A DNA stretch of 64,000 bases from Mycolicibacterium brisbanense (GCF_001570425.1 NZ_BCSX01000021.1:310001-374000), one strand, 5' to 3'; positions 50,192 to 59,001 are shown, numbered from the stretch's first letter. Notes: generated by a model not told the origin, from the sequence alone. Numbers and translations: made by a program.

Positions 50192-52849
50192 TCATCTCGT
50201 CGAGTTGGCCGTCTGTGCGGGCGTATCGCCTGTTCGCCGCTGTTGGCTCAGCCAGCCGGACCGGCCGGGACGGTCTACGGCGGGTTCCAGGCAGTGGTCG
50301 AGGGTAAACAGCGGGTCGACGATGCCGGTGGTGGCATGGTGGAGGGCCAACAGGATCCCGGCCGAGCCGGTGGCCAGGTCGGCACTGAGTCGCTGGCCGC
50401 GGCCGCCGAGCCAGCGGACGCCGGTCTCGCCTGCGATCGCGTGCTTGAACAACGCGGCCGGGCGAGCGGGTGCGTCGGGCAGAAAGTTCTCGTCGGGGAA
50501 ACGAGCGGCCACGTCGGTGTGGGCGAGTACCATCCCCGCTTGTCCCTGGAACAGTCCAGGACACACGGTGAACCGGATGCTCGCGGCGCGAACGCAGGTG
50601 CGCAGCAGCTCGGCGAGTTCCGGGTCGGGCCTGCGGCCGAGGTAGCGCGCCAGGACGTAGACGTAGCCGGCGCTGCCGCATCCCAGGTACGGCATAATGC
50701 GTCGTTTATCGGCGGCCGAGACCCGAAACCCTGTTGCCCCGACCGGTATCGGCTCGGCGTGGACGAGCTCATCGCGCAGCAGCCGTAGTCCTCGCTCGAA
50801 CGGCTCGTCTACACCGGTGAACATCGACAGGTAGTACAGCGCCAGCGCGATGCCGGGCCGTCCGTGTTCCAGGCCGGAGGGATGATCCGGGCCGAGCGCG
50901 GGGATCAGCGCATCGCCGTCTGGGATCGAGTCGAGCAACCGCTGCGCCTGGTCGAGGTGATCCGGGTCGCCGGTGCGATGGAAGAACGATAGATGGGTCA
51001 TAGCGACACCCGCGGCACCGCCGCCCCACCCTGCAGTCTCGGTCGCGAGCCGATGGCCATCGGCCGCTGCGAGCAGTGCGGTAGCTGCGTCCCGGTCGCC
51101 GAGATCGTCCAGGACCCAGGCTATTCCGGCATTGCCGAACAACAGGCCCGGCCCGGTCGTATGCCGCTCGCGCAGGGCATCGGCGCGTAGTCGCCCGAGC
51201 ACCCGCGGGTCGACCTCTCGGCCTACGGTCTGTAGCACGTGCAGCACGCCGGCGGTGCCATAGGCCACGCACCGAGTGTTGGACCTATGCCCCCGCGGCT
51301 CCGTGGGATACACCCAGCCCGGATTGTCGAGGTCAGCCATGCGTTCCAGGGCGTCGGCCGTACGGTTGCTAAGCCATCGCACGGTGTCCTGCGGGTTGGA
51401 TCGAACCTGCGCAGGTGTGGGCAAGCCGAGTACATCTTGTGTTGGCCGGGAACGCACCACGATCGCCCATAGCTCCCGCGGTAGCGGGCACAATTCGGCC
51501 AAATCTGCCTTCAGGTGGTCCAGCGTTTCCGGACAGCGCCGAGTGGCCTCGTGGATCGGGAACACCAGTAGCTGCGCGATCGCGGTCAGTGCGTAGGCAT
51601 CCACCTCCAGCGGATCGACCTTCGCTCGCGCACCGGGCATCTGCGACTCCGGTGGCTGGTAAATAGGTGTGCCGAGCAGGCCCAGGGGATGGTCGAAGGG
51701 TTGGGCGGCCTCGAAGTCGACGAGCCGCACCCTGTCGTCGTCATCGACCAGGATATTGCGCGGCGAGACATCGACGAAGGCGTAGCCGAGCTCGTGCAGG
51801 ACAGCCAGTTGCGCGGCGAGCTGATCGAGAATGTGCGTGCACCGCCGGTAGTAGGCGGCGACCGCCGCCGGGTCTTCCCCGGCGTGAATCACTGGAGTCG
51901 TCGAGACCATCCACGTGTTGAGTGTGCGGCCGGGCACGAACTCGGTGACGAGGAAGGTGTGCTCCCACTCGGTGAACAGCTCGACCGGTTCCGGGGCGAG
52001 GCCGGGCGCGGCGGCGTGCAGGGCGCGCAGGGTGAGGTACTCGCGTTCGAGTAGGCCGCGAGCATCTTGGTCTCCGACGTAACCGTTGTGCGCGCGAGCC
52101 TCTTTCACGAACACGGTAACGCCGTCGGCGCGGCGAGCCCGGTATGCGCCCCCCGCGTTGCCGGGTTGCAGCACCTTCTCGAAGGTGTAGCCGTGGAAGC
52201 TCACTTCGTCGTCGTCATCCGCCTCGGCGAGCGTGCCGAAGGGATCGCAGATGCCCACAGGTAACAGGAATTCGGGGCGGCGCTCGTCGGGAATCTCGGT
52301 GCCGTCGACGGCCAGCATCGTCGGTGTCCGGGTGCCGTCGGGCTCCAAACGGTGCCGCGCGCAGAACGCGCCGTAGCGGTAGGACACGCACTGCGACGCG
52401 CCGAATCGCCTGTCGGTGAGCACATACGGCCCAGCGACACCGGACAACTCGCGCTCCAGCCGCTCCAGCACAACGTGGGCGAGTTGGGGGGTCGCAGGAT
52501 AGAGAGCGCAGAATTTGCCACTCTGCACGCGGCTGCTGAGCTTGCTGTGCATCAATAGGAAATAGTTCTCGCCGGAGAGATGCTTGAACGGGACCCCGAG
52601 TTCAGCGCAAGCCATGCTCACCACGTCGAGCACCTGCTGCGCGGTGGCGAACGCGCTCGACACGTGTACCTTCCAGCCTTGCTCGGGCAGTTCGGCGTGC
52701 GGCGGTGTCCAGTGGGTCCACACCTCGGACTCGCGCCGCGTCCAGCCCTGAGGCGGTCGGGTCGGGTTGTACCGTCCTCCTGGATCGGTGCGCTCGATGG
52801 GCTCGTAGTAGTCGGGGTGGGCTACGGTGAACGCGACGTCTTGAAGCAT
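50192..52849 (-). CDS. lanKC: Class III lanthionine synthetase (LanKC)
   Basis: 885-residue trifunctional enzyme. Residues about 1-225 are the phosphoserine/phosphothreonine lyase region (YYEPIERTDPGGRYNPTRPPQGWTRRESEVWTHW). About 225-480 form a Ser/Thr kinase with VFVKEARAH (Lys about 245), the catalytic loop FVDVSPRNIL (about 358) and DFE in place of DFG. About 505-870 form a LanC-like cyclase (GLLFGNAGIAWVL, GLEHGRPGIALALYYL, MPYLGCGSAGYVYVL, GLFQGQAGMVLAHT). The typical Cys-Cys-His zinc ligands of class I/II/IV cyclases are absent, which defines class III. It phosphorylates, eliminates and cyclises Ser/Thr and Cys of the precursor at 50048-50173, which follows in the same operon. No exporter gene is adjacent. 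Confidence 0.92.
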   Translation of the reverse strand: MLQDVAFTVAHPDYYEPIERTDPGGRYNPTRPPQGWTRRESEVWTHWTPPHAELPEQGWKVHVSSAFATAQQVLDVVSMACAELGVPFKHLSGENYFLLMHSKLSSRVQSGKFCALYPATPQLAHVVLERLERELSGVAGPYVLTDRRFGASQCVSYRYGAFCARHRLEPDGTRTPTMLAVDGTEIPDERRPEFLLPVGICDPFGTLAEADDDDEVSFHGYTFEKVLQPGNAGGAYRARRADGVTVFVKEARAHNGYVGDQDARGLLEREYLTLRALHAAAPGLAPEPVELFTEWEHTFLVTEFVPGRTLNTWMVSTTPVIHAGEDPAAVAAYYRRCTHILDQLAAQLAVLHELGYAFVDVSPRNILVDDDDRVRLVDFEAAQPFDHPLGLLGTPIYQPPESQMPGARAKVDPLEVDAYALTAIAQLLVFPIHEATRRCPETLDHLKADLAELCPLPRELWAIVVRSRPTQDVLGLPTPAQVRSNPQDTVRWLSNRTADALERMADLDNPGWVYPTEPRGHRSNTRCVAYGTAGVLHVLQTVGREVDPRVLGRLRADALRERHTTGPGLLFGNAGIAWVLDDLGDRDAATALLAAADGHRLATETAGWGGGAAGVAMTHLSFFHRTGDPDHLDQAQRLLDSIPDGDALIPALGPDHPSGLEHGRPGIALALYYLSMFTGVDEPFERGLRLLRDELVHAEPIPVGATGFRVSAADKRRIMPYLGCGSAGYVYVLARYLGRRPDPELAELLRTCVRAASIRFTVCPGLFQGQAGMVLAHTDVAARFPDENFLPDAPARPAALFKHAIAGETGVRWLGGRGQRLSADLATGSAGILLALHHATTGIVDPLFTLDHCLEPAVDRPGRSGWLSQQRRTGDTPAQTANSTR

Positions 52850-54460
52850 GGCGCTGCGGCCCTTCCGGGATTCAGCTCGCTCGCCAGGGGACAGAACGAC
52901 TCAAGAATGGCCCCATACTTACCCCGCAGATGCCAGTGTTTGTAACGATGTCGGTACGACCCCTGGCAGAAAAGTCCTTGCCTAAGAACACTTCTGCCAC
53001 CAACAGAGTCGCGATGTCGAATTCTCCCACGCCACCCGCTTGCGCGGGGCCAAACCTGATTCACCGGCCAGCGGAGACAGTGCACAGCGTGCGTCCGGTG
53101 ATGGAGATTCGGCGGCGGCATGCGAGGCGCTGGAACTGACCGTCCGGTGAAGGTACCGAGCGATAGGTAATTATGTCCGACACGCATTCCACTCTTGCTG
53201 CCCTACTACTTTCGAGTTCGTGACCTTGTGCGTCCGAGTTCGTAGAACTACTCCGCCATGGCGATGGGGAACTTGAGTCCACAGGTCCCCGCTGCTGCCG
53301 CTAGCCCGTAGCAGGCGTTCTCTGCGAGGGATGCCCAACCTGGACCAGGCCGCGGACAAGAAAGTCTCCGCAAAATCCGTCTAACTGAAATGGCCAATTG
53401 ACCCTCGAGTGGCCATTTCGAATGGGAAATGGCCACTTTGTTTGAGAACCTACAGGCGGCTGTAGGTTCTCACGGTCGGCGACACATGGCCGGGGCTCTG
53501 ACCTTATTTCCGACTCGCTTGTCACGCGCCGCGCGCCGTTGTCACTGGTCGAGAATAGCCATACGGTGCCGGAGCAGAGCCCGGTCAGATCGCTCTTGTC
53601 TGAGTGGGCAGGTCGGATCTGGTCGGCGGATTCCTGCATGTGGGGTAGGTCGTGGCGGTGTTGGAGTCAGGGTTACCGCAGCGTGGAAGCAAGGCACCAG
53701 CGCTATCCCCCGGTATACGACAATGCGCGTGCGCTGAGTCCGAAATCGGATGCGGTGCATGATGCGCCAGCCGAGTTCGGTGTCGTGCGCGTGTATCAGC
53801 ACGGGTTGTGCCCGTGCAGGTTCTGTTGGCAGGAAACACTATTCACGACTCCGATGTCGCCGCCCGCGTCCACCGATTCGCTCACAAGCACACTGCGGGC
53901 CTGACGCGGGGCTGGCGGGGGGCTTATGTGGGCTGTCTCAGGGTGACCTCCGCGCGGTTTGTCTCACGAACCACTTGATGTCCTACAACTCCGCGCCACT
54001 GACAGACCGCGGTGGCGAAGCCTTCTAGGTAGCAGCGGCTTCGAGATACCGTTCAGTGCCGAGTCGTGGAAACTGGCTGTGTACCAATAGAAGCAACGAG
54101 GGCTCGGCTTTTGCCATTTCAGCATCACTGCGTTCCGCGAGCTGTGACGACGAATGCGTTTCTCGCGACGTCCATGCCTCGCATCGTCACTGTCATGTCC
54201 ACAGCACTGGCAACATTGATCACCCCTGCGCGGCACGGCAGAACACACACCTAGGCCCCGACAGGCGTAAAACAACACAGAAGTGTCGCGCGACCCTTGC
54301 CTCTGAGCGCTGCAAATTGGGGGCTAGCACTACCCCGCTTGTCTTGGAGGCTTCATTGTTCGCCCACCGGTGAGATCGAGATGCTGTTAAAGCAATTCAG
54401 CATGTTTCGACAACCTCGACGCACGAACTCATCGTCGTCACGTGGCGAAAGGTACGACCC
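52850..54460. other. Gene-poor region upstream of lanKC with IS-end-like repeats
   Basis: About 1.6 kb without a confident gene. The part next to 52849 must hold the lanKC promoter. Short frames (for example minus-strand 53542-53802 and 53964-54278, plus-strand 53539-53904) are uninterrupted but carry no recognisable signature. A cluster of inverted repeats at 53387-53471 looks like insertion-sequence ends. A frame around 53820-53940 encodes a protein-like stretch (RVHRFAHKHTAGLTRGWRGAYVG) with no start codon, possibly a gene fragment. Confidence 0.5.
53387..53471. repeat. Inverted repeats resembling insertion-sequence ends
   Basis: GAAATGGCCA occurs at 53387-53396 and 53426-53435 with its inverse in between. 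AGTGGCCATTTC (53408-53419) and GAAATGGCCACT (53426-53437) form a perfect 12-bp inverted repeat, and GAGAACCTACA (53444-53454) and TGTAGGTTCTC (53461-53471) a perfect 11-bp one. Multiple TGGCCA-type repeats are typical of IS21-family termini, but no IstA/IstB gene is present, so this would be a leftover end. Confidence 0.4.
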
Positions 54461-55012
54461 GTGAGCATTGCCGTCCGTGAGGATCTCATCCTCTCTCAAG
54501 CCGTCATCACTGCTGAAGTGGAAGCGCCGTTCGAGCTGATCAACATCGCTGAATGGCTCAAAACGCTTCCAACGCACGAGTATCGGCGCTGTGCGCCAGG
54601 CGACCACAAGGCCGCCGGCTACACCGTCGACGACGACGGCACCCCCATGTCTATCAACGTCGAGATGATCGGCACCGGCTTGGTCATTCAGCAATACCGA
54701 TACGAGGTCAGCGAACCCCACTACTGCAAGATGGTTTCCATCTCCGACATCCTGACCCCTGCGGGCTGGACGACCACTCAGGTCATCTGGGAACTCCGCA
54801 TGGAACAGCTCAACGGAAACCGCTGCCGCTACACCAATGCGGTTACCTCGCACCCCACGGAGGACTTCCTGAAATTCATCGCCGCCAACGGCCAGACTTT
54901 CGCCGAAGCCGCCGCCGCCCGACAGGATGCATCGGGAAAGCACTGCCGCGTCGAGACACCACTGTATGCACAGAGCATCGCACGCTGGGCAACCGCGCGC
55001 GCCGGCCACTAG
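54461..55012 (+). CDS. SRPBCC-like conserved protein
   Basis: 183-residue protein, probably of the SRPBCC/START-like fold. It has an early helix-strand (ILSQAVITAEVEAPFELINIAEWLKTLPTHEYRRC), a long strand series (MSINVEMIGTGLVIQQYRYEVSEPHYCKMVSISDILTPAGWTTTQVIWELRMEQLNGNRCRYTNAVTSHPTEDFLKFI) and a C-terminal helix. Proteins of this type bind or transform hydrophobic small molecules. The start is a GTG at 54461. It lies alone between the gene-poor stretch and the broken quinone oxidoreductase; the function is not assignable. Confidence 0.6.
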   Translation: MSIAVREDLILSQAVITAEVEAPFELINIAEWLKTLPTHEYRRCAPGDHKAAGYTVDDDGTPMSINVEMIGTGLVIQQYRYEVSEPHYCKMVSISDILTPAGWTTTQVIWELRMEQLNGNRCRYTNAVTSHPTEDFLKFIAANGQTFAEAAAARQDASGKHCRVETPLYAQSIARWATARAGH

Positions 55013-55198
55013 ACCCGCCACGCAGCCTCACCAATGTCGCCGATGACTGACCACCTGTCGTCGACTCAGCGCACTGGGCTTGCGCGTGAAGCGACGGCCA
55101 GCATCCGCGACGAGCAATTGATCGTCGACGGCAACAAAACGCGTCGGCGTCGGAGCTACCAACTACACCATCGGATCCAGGCTGATCCGGTTGCACTT

Positions 55199-55237
55199 CA
55201 GCATGATTCGGTGACGCCATGTCACCGAATCATGCTG
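55199..55237. repeat. Perfect 17-bp inverted repeat upstream of the broken oxidoreductase
   Basis: CAGCATGATTCGGTGAC (55199-55215) and its exact inverse (55221-55237) flank a 5-base centre, 30 bp before the start of the quinone oxidoreductase pseudogene. It could be a large operator, a terminator without T-tract for an upstream transcript, or the trace of an excised element. Confidence 0.6.
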
Positions 55238-55266
55238 CTCCCGGGTAACCCTCAAGGAGTGACCTC

Positions 55267-56256
55267 ATGACCAAGGCGATCGTGTTCGACCACACCGGCC
55301 CGCCGGAGGTGTTGCAGTGGCGCACCGTCCCACCAGTGGCAGCTGCACCCCACGAAGTGGTCATCGACATCGAGGCCACCGGAGTGAACAATGCCGACCT
55401 GCTCAGGCGGCGCGGCCAGTACCCGAACGGCGCCCGCACACAGAAGATACTGGGCCTGGAGTGCGCCGGCCGGATCGCGCAGACCGGTTCCGATGTCACT
55501 GAATTCGCGATCGGTGAGCGGGTCTGCGCCTTGCTCGATAGCGGGGGGTATGCCGAGCAAGTCTGCGTGGCAGCGTCCCAGGTCATCCCGATTCCAGCAG
55601 ACCTGGATGCCGCCCACGCAGCGATCATCCCGGAGGCCGCGTGCACGGTCTACTCGAACCTCGCGATGATCGCCGGCCTCAAGAGGGGCTAAACAGTGCT
55701 GATACACGGAGCAACCGGAGGCATCGGATCGTTCGCCGTGCAATGGGCGCATGCGATCGGCGCCATCGTCATCACGACCGCAAGCACTGACGATGGCACC
55801 GACATCGCACGCCAGCTGGGCGCCGATACCGCGATTAACTACCGCAGCACCGACTTCGTGGCGGCCACCCTGGATGCGACCGACGGACGCGGCGTCGACG
55901 CCATCCTCGACGTGGTGGGAGCCGACTACCTCGACCGCAACCTGCACTGCCTGGCCGATGACGGGCATCTCGTCACGATCAGCGGCCGACGTGGGTCACC
56001 GACCTTGGATCTCAGTCTGCTGCTCGCGCGTCGCGCCAGTGTCTCTGCCACACTGCTGAACCCGCGACCGCTGGACCAGAAGGCGGCCATCATCGACGGT
56101 GTTCGGCGTGACGTCGTGCCGCTACTGGAGTCACGCGCGATCACTCCCCTGGTGCACGCAGAGATTCCCATGCACGACGCAGCGAAGGCCCATGCCATGC
56201 TCGAATCAGGCGGCGTTGTCGGCCGAGTGGTGCTGACAACTGCCAAGAGTCAGTGA
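55267..56256 (+). pseudogene. Zinc-binding/quinone oxidoreductase (MDR) with premature stop
   Basis: A single frame encodes a quinone oxidoreductase of the PIG3/Qor kind. It starts TKAIVFDHTGPPEVLQWRTVPPVAAAPHEVVIDIEATGVNNADLLRRRGQYP. The family sequence then reads NLAMIAGLKRG, followed by an in-frame TAA (55690-55692), and continues without shift as TVLIHGATGGIGSFAVQWA, the NADPH-binding A-x2-G-x2-G segment. Relatives read GLKRGETVLIHG, so the stop is most simply a GAA-to-TAA change. Both halves keep full similarity, implying a recent event. GGAG lies 8 bases before the ATG. The first part alone lacks the cofactor domain, so activity should be lost. Confidence 0.85.
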
Positions 56257-56381
56257 CGAAGCCGCCCACCGACCATGCGGGCTATGACGAAAGTTGTAGG
56301 TTGTCACGTCGGGACGCCATATGGCCGCTGCCCTGAACTGCGACTATTCGGTTTGTCTCACGCTGGTTGCACGGCGGTCTC

Positions 56382-57773
56382 TTACCGCGCCATATTCGTA
56401 AAACGCGACAAATGCAATTGATGTGCGACCGTAATTGTGGCAGTCGGACCATTTCTATGCTTGCCAAGAATAATGTCGGCTTCGCCGCCTCGTGGGTCAT
56501 CGCGATCAAATGCATCCGGTCGATGCAATAGCATGACCATATCCGCATCCTGTTCCAAGCTGCCGCTTTCACGCAGGTCAGAGACCTGAGGACGCTTATC
56601 GGTTCGCTGTTCAGGGCCACGGTTGAGCTGACTAATTGCGACTACTGGAACGTCCAATTCTTTTGCCATCAATTTTAGGCTACGCGAAAAGTCAGACACT
56701 TCTTGCTGACGTGATTCGTATTTCTTTCCGGAACTCATCAGCTGCATGTAGTCGACGACCACAAGGCGCAGATCTGCTTTTTGCGCCAGCCGTCGGCCCT
56801 TGGCCCGGATTTCCATCATGGTGAGGTTCGGCGAGTCGTCGATGTAGAGCGGCGCTTCGCTGATCTCGCTCATCCGGCGCGCCAGCCGCGTCCAGTCATC
56901 ATCGCTCATGCGCCCCGACCGCATATCGCCGAGTTTGATCTTCGCTTCGGCCGACAGCAGCCGCATGACGATCTCGGACTTGCTCATTTCCAGCGAGAAG
57001 ATGACGCTGGCCATCCGGTGCTTGATGGAACACGACCGCATAAAGTCAAGCCCCAGAGTCGATTTCCCCACACCGGGACGCGCGGCGATGATGATCATCT
57101 GCCCGGCGTGCAGGCCGTTGGTGATCTCGTCGAGTTCGGTGAAGCCGGTCGGCACACCGCGGGAGATGCCGCCCTGGGACGCGATCGCGTCGATCTCGTC
57201 CATGGTGGGCTGCAGTAGATCTTCCAGCGGGACGAAGTCCTCCGACGCGCGCCGCTCGGTCACGTCGTAGATCTCGGCCTGCGCCCGGTCGACCACGTCG
57301 GTCACGTCGGCGCCGTCGGCGCCCGCGTAGCCGTACTGCACGACGCGCGTGCCGGCTTCCACGAGACGACGCAACAGGGCCTTCTCGGCGACGATGCCGG
57401 CGTAGAACCCGGCATTGGCGGCAGTGGGCACCGTGGAGATCAGGGTGTGCAGATACGGGGCTCCCCCGATGCGGCGCAGCAGACCGCGCCGGTCCAGCTC
57501 GGCCGCCACCGTGACCGCGTCGGCGGGCTCACCGCGGCCGTAGAGGTCCAGGATCGCGTCGTAGACGTTCTGGTGGGCGGGGCGGTAGAAGTCGCCGGGC
57601 CGTAGGCGCTCCAGCACGTCGGCGATGGCGTCCTTGGAGAGCAGCATGCCGCCCAGCACCGACTGTTCGGCTGCCATGTCCTGTGGGGGCTGGCGGCCGA
57701 AGTCCTCGCTCGGCGGTGCGCCGTCCATATCCGGAGGTCCATCTGGATGCCCCAGATCATCGACGACAGCCAC
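56382..57773 (-). CDS. dnaB: Replicative DNA helicase
   Basis: 463-residue hexameric helicase loaded at the replication fork. The N-terminal domain (about 30-135; QDMAAEQSVLGGMLLSKDAIADVLERLRPGDFYRPAHQNVYDAILDLYGRG) is followed by the RecA-like ATPase domain. That domain has Walker A ARPGVGKST (about residue 230), LVVVDYMQLM (Walker B) and a C-terminal GKHRNGPTATITVAHQLHLSRFTNMAR. No intein interrupts it, although several mycobacterial dnaB genes carry one. A GTG at 57773 with GGGGGTGGGAG upstream is the start. The last 400 bp use many A/T-ending codons while the upstream part is strongly GC3-rich. Confidence 0.96.
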   Translation of the reverse strand: MAVVDDLGHPDGPPDMDGAPPSEDFGRQPPQDMAAEQSVLGGMLLSKDAIADVLERLRPGDFYRPAHQNVYDAILDLYGRGEPADAVTVAAELDRRGLLRRIGGAPYLHTLISTVPTAANAGFYAGIVAEKALLRRLVEAGTRVVQYGYAGADGADVTDVVDRAQAEIYDVTERRASEDFVPLEDLLQPTMDEIDAIASQGGISRGVPTGFTELDEITNGLHAGQMIIIAARPGVGKSTLGLDFMRSCSIKHRMASVIFSLEMSKSEIVMRLLSAEAKIKLGDMRSGRMSDDDWTRLARRMSEISEAPLYIDDSPNLTMMEIRAKGRRLAQKADLRLVVVDYMQLMSSGKKYESRQQEVSDFSRSLKLMAKELDVPVVAISQLNRGPEQRTDKRPQVSDLRESGSLEQDADMVMLLHRPDAFDRDDPRGGEADIILGKHRNGPTATITVAHQLHLSRFTNMAR

Positions 57774-57936
57774 GGACTCCCACCCCCTTCAAGACCTGCC
57801 TGACGACGAGCTCGAACGTCTATTCGAAACGGTACTGCGACTGTAAAACAGGGTTCCGACAAAACCGTGGAACGCCTCGCGGCAGCTTACGGTAGACGTT
57901 GCTGGCGACCCCGGAAACTCGCCCTGTTAACGAACC

Positions 57937-58065
57937 TGTGGATGGCGTGGGGATATCTGTGGGTAGCGATGTTGACTCATTGGGGAGAACCTGTGGATTA
58001 CTGCCGAGTCAGTTCGCATAGGTGCAGTTCAGGCCGATAACGGCCCGGTTCACAACTGTGGATGG
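57937..58065 (+). promoter_or_regulatory. Cluster of four DnaA-box-like sequences
   Basis: TGTGGATGG (57937-57945), TGTGGGTAG (57958-57966), TGTGGATTA (57992-58000) and TGTGGATGG (58057-58065) lie in the same orientation within 130 bp. Each differs by one or two bases from TGTGGATAA, the inverse of the DnaA-box consensus TTATCCACA. The position is upstream of dnaB. Confidence 0.4.
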
Positions 58066-58196
58066 CAATTGTCACGGCGTGTCGCGACGGGTTGCCACCT
58101 CGGGCGTGTTGTGTTGCACGCAAGGGCCGGTGAGGTTAACGCGCGGTTAGATTCGCTGTCCAGCGTTTCGCTCATAATGTTCGCGGTAGGTACAGC

Positions 58197-58241
58197 AACG
58201 CCCGGGTGGGATCCGATGACGGACCCGACCCGGGCGTTTTT
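58197..58241 (+). terminator. T-tailed hairpin between dnaB and rplI
   Basis: CGCCCGGGTGGGATCC (58199-58214) pairs with GGACCCGACCCGGGCG (58221-58236) with two mismatches and a 6-base loop. TTTTT follows at 58237-58241 on the plus strand. In the minus direction the same hairpin lies 36 bp past the rplI stop and can serve as a tail-less terminator of the rpsF-rplI operon. Confidence 0.65.
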
Positions 58242-58276
58242 ACGCTGTCGTTAGACCTCGGCCACTTACGTGGCTG

Positions 58277-58732
58277 TTACCCGGCCACCACGTTCAACGA
58301 GACGGTGGCTTCGACGCCGGCGTGCAGCCGGACCGTCACCGGATGGGTGCCGACCGACTTGATGTGCGCCTTGGGCAGCTGGACGGTGCGCTTGTCCAGG
58401 TTCGGGCCGCCGGCCTTCTTGATCACTGCGACGACATCGGCCGCGGTGACCGAGCCGAACAGCTTGCCCGTGTCGGCAGCGGCGTGGACGGGCAGCGACA
58501 CCTCGCCCAGGCCCTCGAGGGCGACTTTGAGCTCGTTGGCGTGCTCGACACCCCGCACGGACTTGATCTCGCGGGCCCGGCGGATCTCTTCAGCCTGGCG
58601 CTCGGCACCACGGGAGGCCACGATGGCCAGCCCGCGGGGCAACAGGTAGTTACGGCCGTAGCCGTCCTTGACCTCGACGGCGTCGCCGGCGACGCCCAGG
58701 TGCTCCACCTCAGCGGTGAGAATCAGCTTCAT
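58277..58732 (-). CDS. rplI: 50S ribosomal protein L9
   Basis: 151-residue ribosomal protein bound to 23S rRNA near the L1 stalk. It starts [40 protein letters not shown], the highly conserved L9 N-terminal domain, followed by a long connecting helix and a C-terminal domain ([31 protein letters not shown]) ending [12 protein letters not shown]. It is the last gene of the rpsF-ssb-rpsR-rplI operon, 11 bp after rpsR. Start and length agree with the usual 150-152 residues. Confidence 0.97.
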   Translation of the reverse strand: MKLILTAEVEHLGVAGDAVEVKDGYGRNYLLPRGLAIVASRGAERQAEEIRRAREIKSVRGVEHANELKVALEGLGEVSLPVHAAADTGKLFGSVTAADVVAVIKKAGGPNLDKRTVQLPKAHIKSVGTHPVTVRLHAGVEATVSLNVVAG

Positions 58733-58743
58733 GATGTTCCCCT

Positions 58744-59001
58744 CTACCGCGTCGACGAGCTGAACGGCAGCAGAGCCACCTCGCGGGCGTTCTTCACGGC
58801 GACGGCGATGTCGCGCTGGTGCTGGACACAGTTGCCGGTCACGCGGCGGGCGCGGATCTTGCCACGCTCGCTGATGTACGTGCGCAGCAGCGCGGTGTCC
58901 TTGTAGTCGATGTTCTGCCCCTTCTTCGAGCAGAACACGCACTTGCGGGTCTTGACCGGCTTTTCCGGTGCCGGCCGCCGCTTTGTATTCGACTTGGCCA
59001 T
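58744..59001 (-). CDS. rpsR: 30S ribosomal protein S18, zinc-binding (C+) form
   Basis: 85-residue S18, nearly the same as the M. tuberculosis RpsR1 sequence: [83 protein letters not shown] together with the later Cys in NCVQHQ marks the zinc-binding paralogue, which mycobacteria replace by a C-minus form under zinc limitation. It lies between ssb and rplI in the ribosomal/replication operon, with a 35-bp gap to ssb. Confidence 0.97.
   Translation of the reverse strand: MAKSNTKRRPAPEKPVKTRKCVFCSKKGQNIDYKDTALLRTYISERGKIRARRVTGNCVQHQRDIAVAVKNAREVALLPFSSSTR

Larger units (their letters stand above)
57774..58276. other. dnaB-rplI intergenic region
   Basis: About 500 bases without a convincing gene, lower in GC than the flanks. 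It contains four DnaA-box-like 9-mers in one orientation (57937-58065) and a T-tailed hairpin (58197-58241). A CATAAT hexamer near 58172 could be a -10 element for a short plus-strand RNA ending at that hairpin. A plus-strand frame ending at 57846 (LQDLPDDELERLFETVLRL) looks protein-like but overlaps the dnaB start antisense. Confidence 0.5.

Noticed and set aside
50192..52849. Assignment of the synthetase to class IV (LanL)
   Set aside because: Class IV cyclase domains keep the zinc ligands; here the Cys and Cys-His positions are absent, and the neighbouring leader has a class III motif.
53964..54278. Cys-rich minus-strand frame as a second lanthipeptide precursor
   Set aside because: No class III leader motif, no ribosome-binding site and no Ser/Thr-Cys ring pattern; the Cys-rich stretch (CCQCCGHD) appears by chance in a non-coding region.
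56382..57773. Possible intein in dnaB
   Set aside because: The Walker A segment ARPGVGKST and the rest of the ATPase domain read through without interruption, and the length is normal for an intein-less DnaB.
57625..57846. Plus-strand frame ending LQDLPDDELERLFETVLRL
   Set aside because: The ending looks protein-like, but most of the frame is antisense to dnaB and no start or ribosome-binding site supports it; too weak to list as a gene.
57937..58065. Chromosomal origin of replication
   Set aside because: DnaA-box-like sites alone are not enough; there is no dnaA or dnaN and no clear AT-rich unwinding region here. In mycobacteria oriC lies between those genes.
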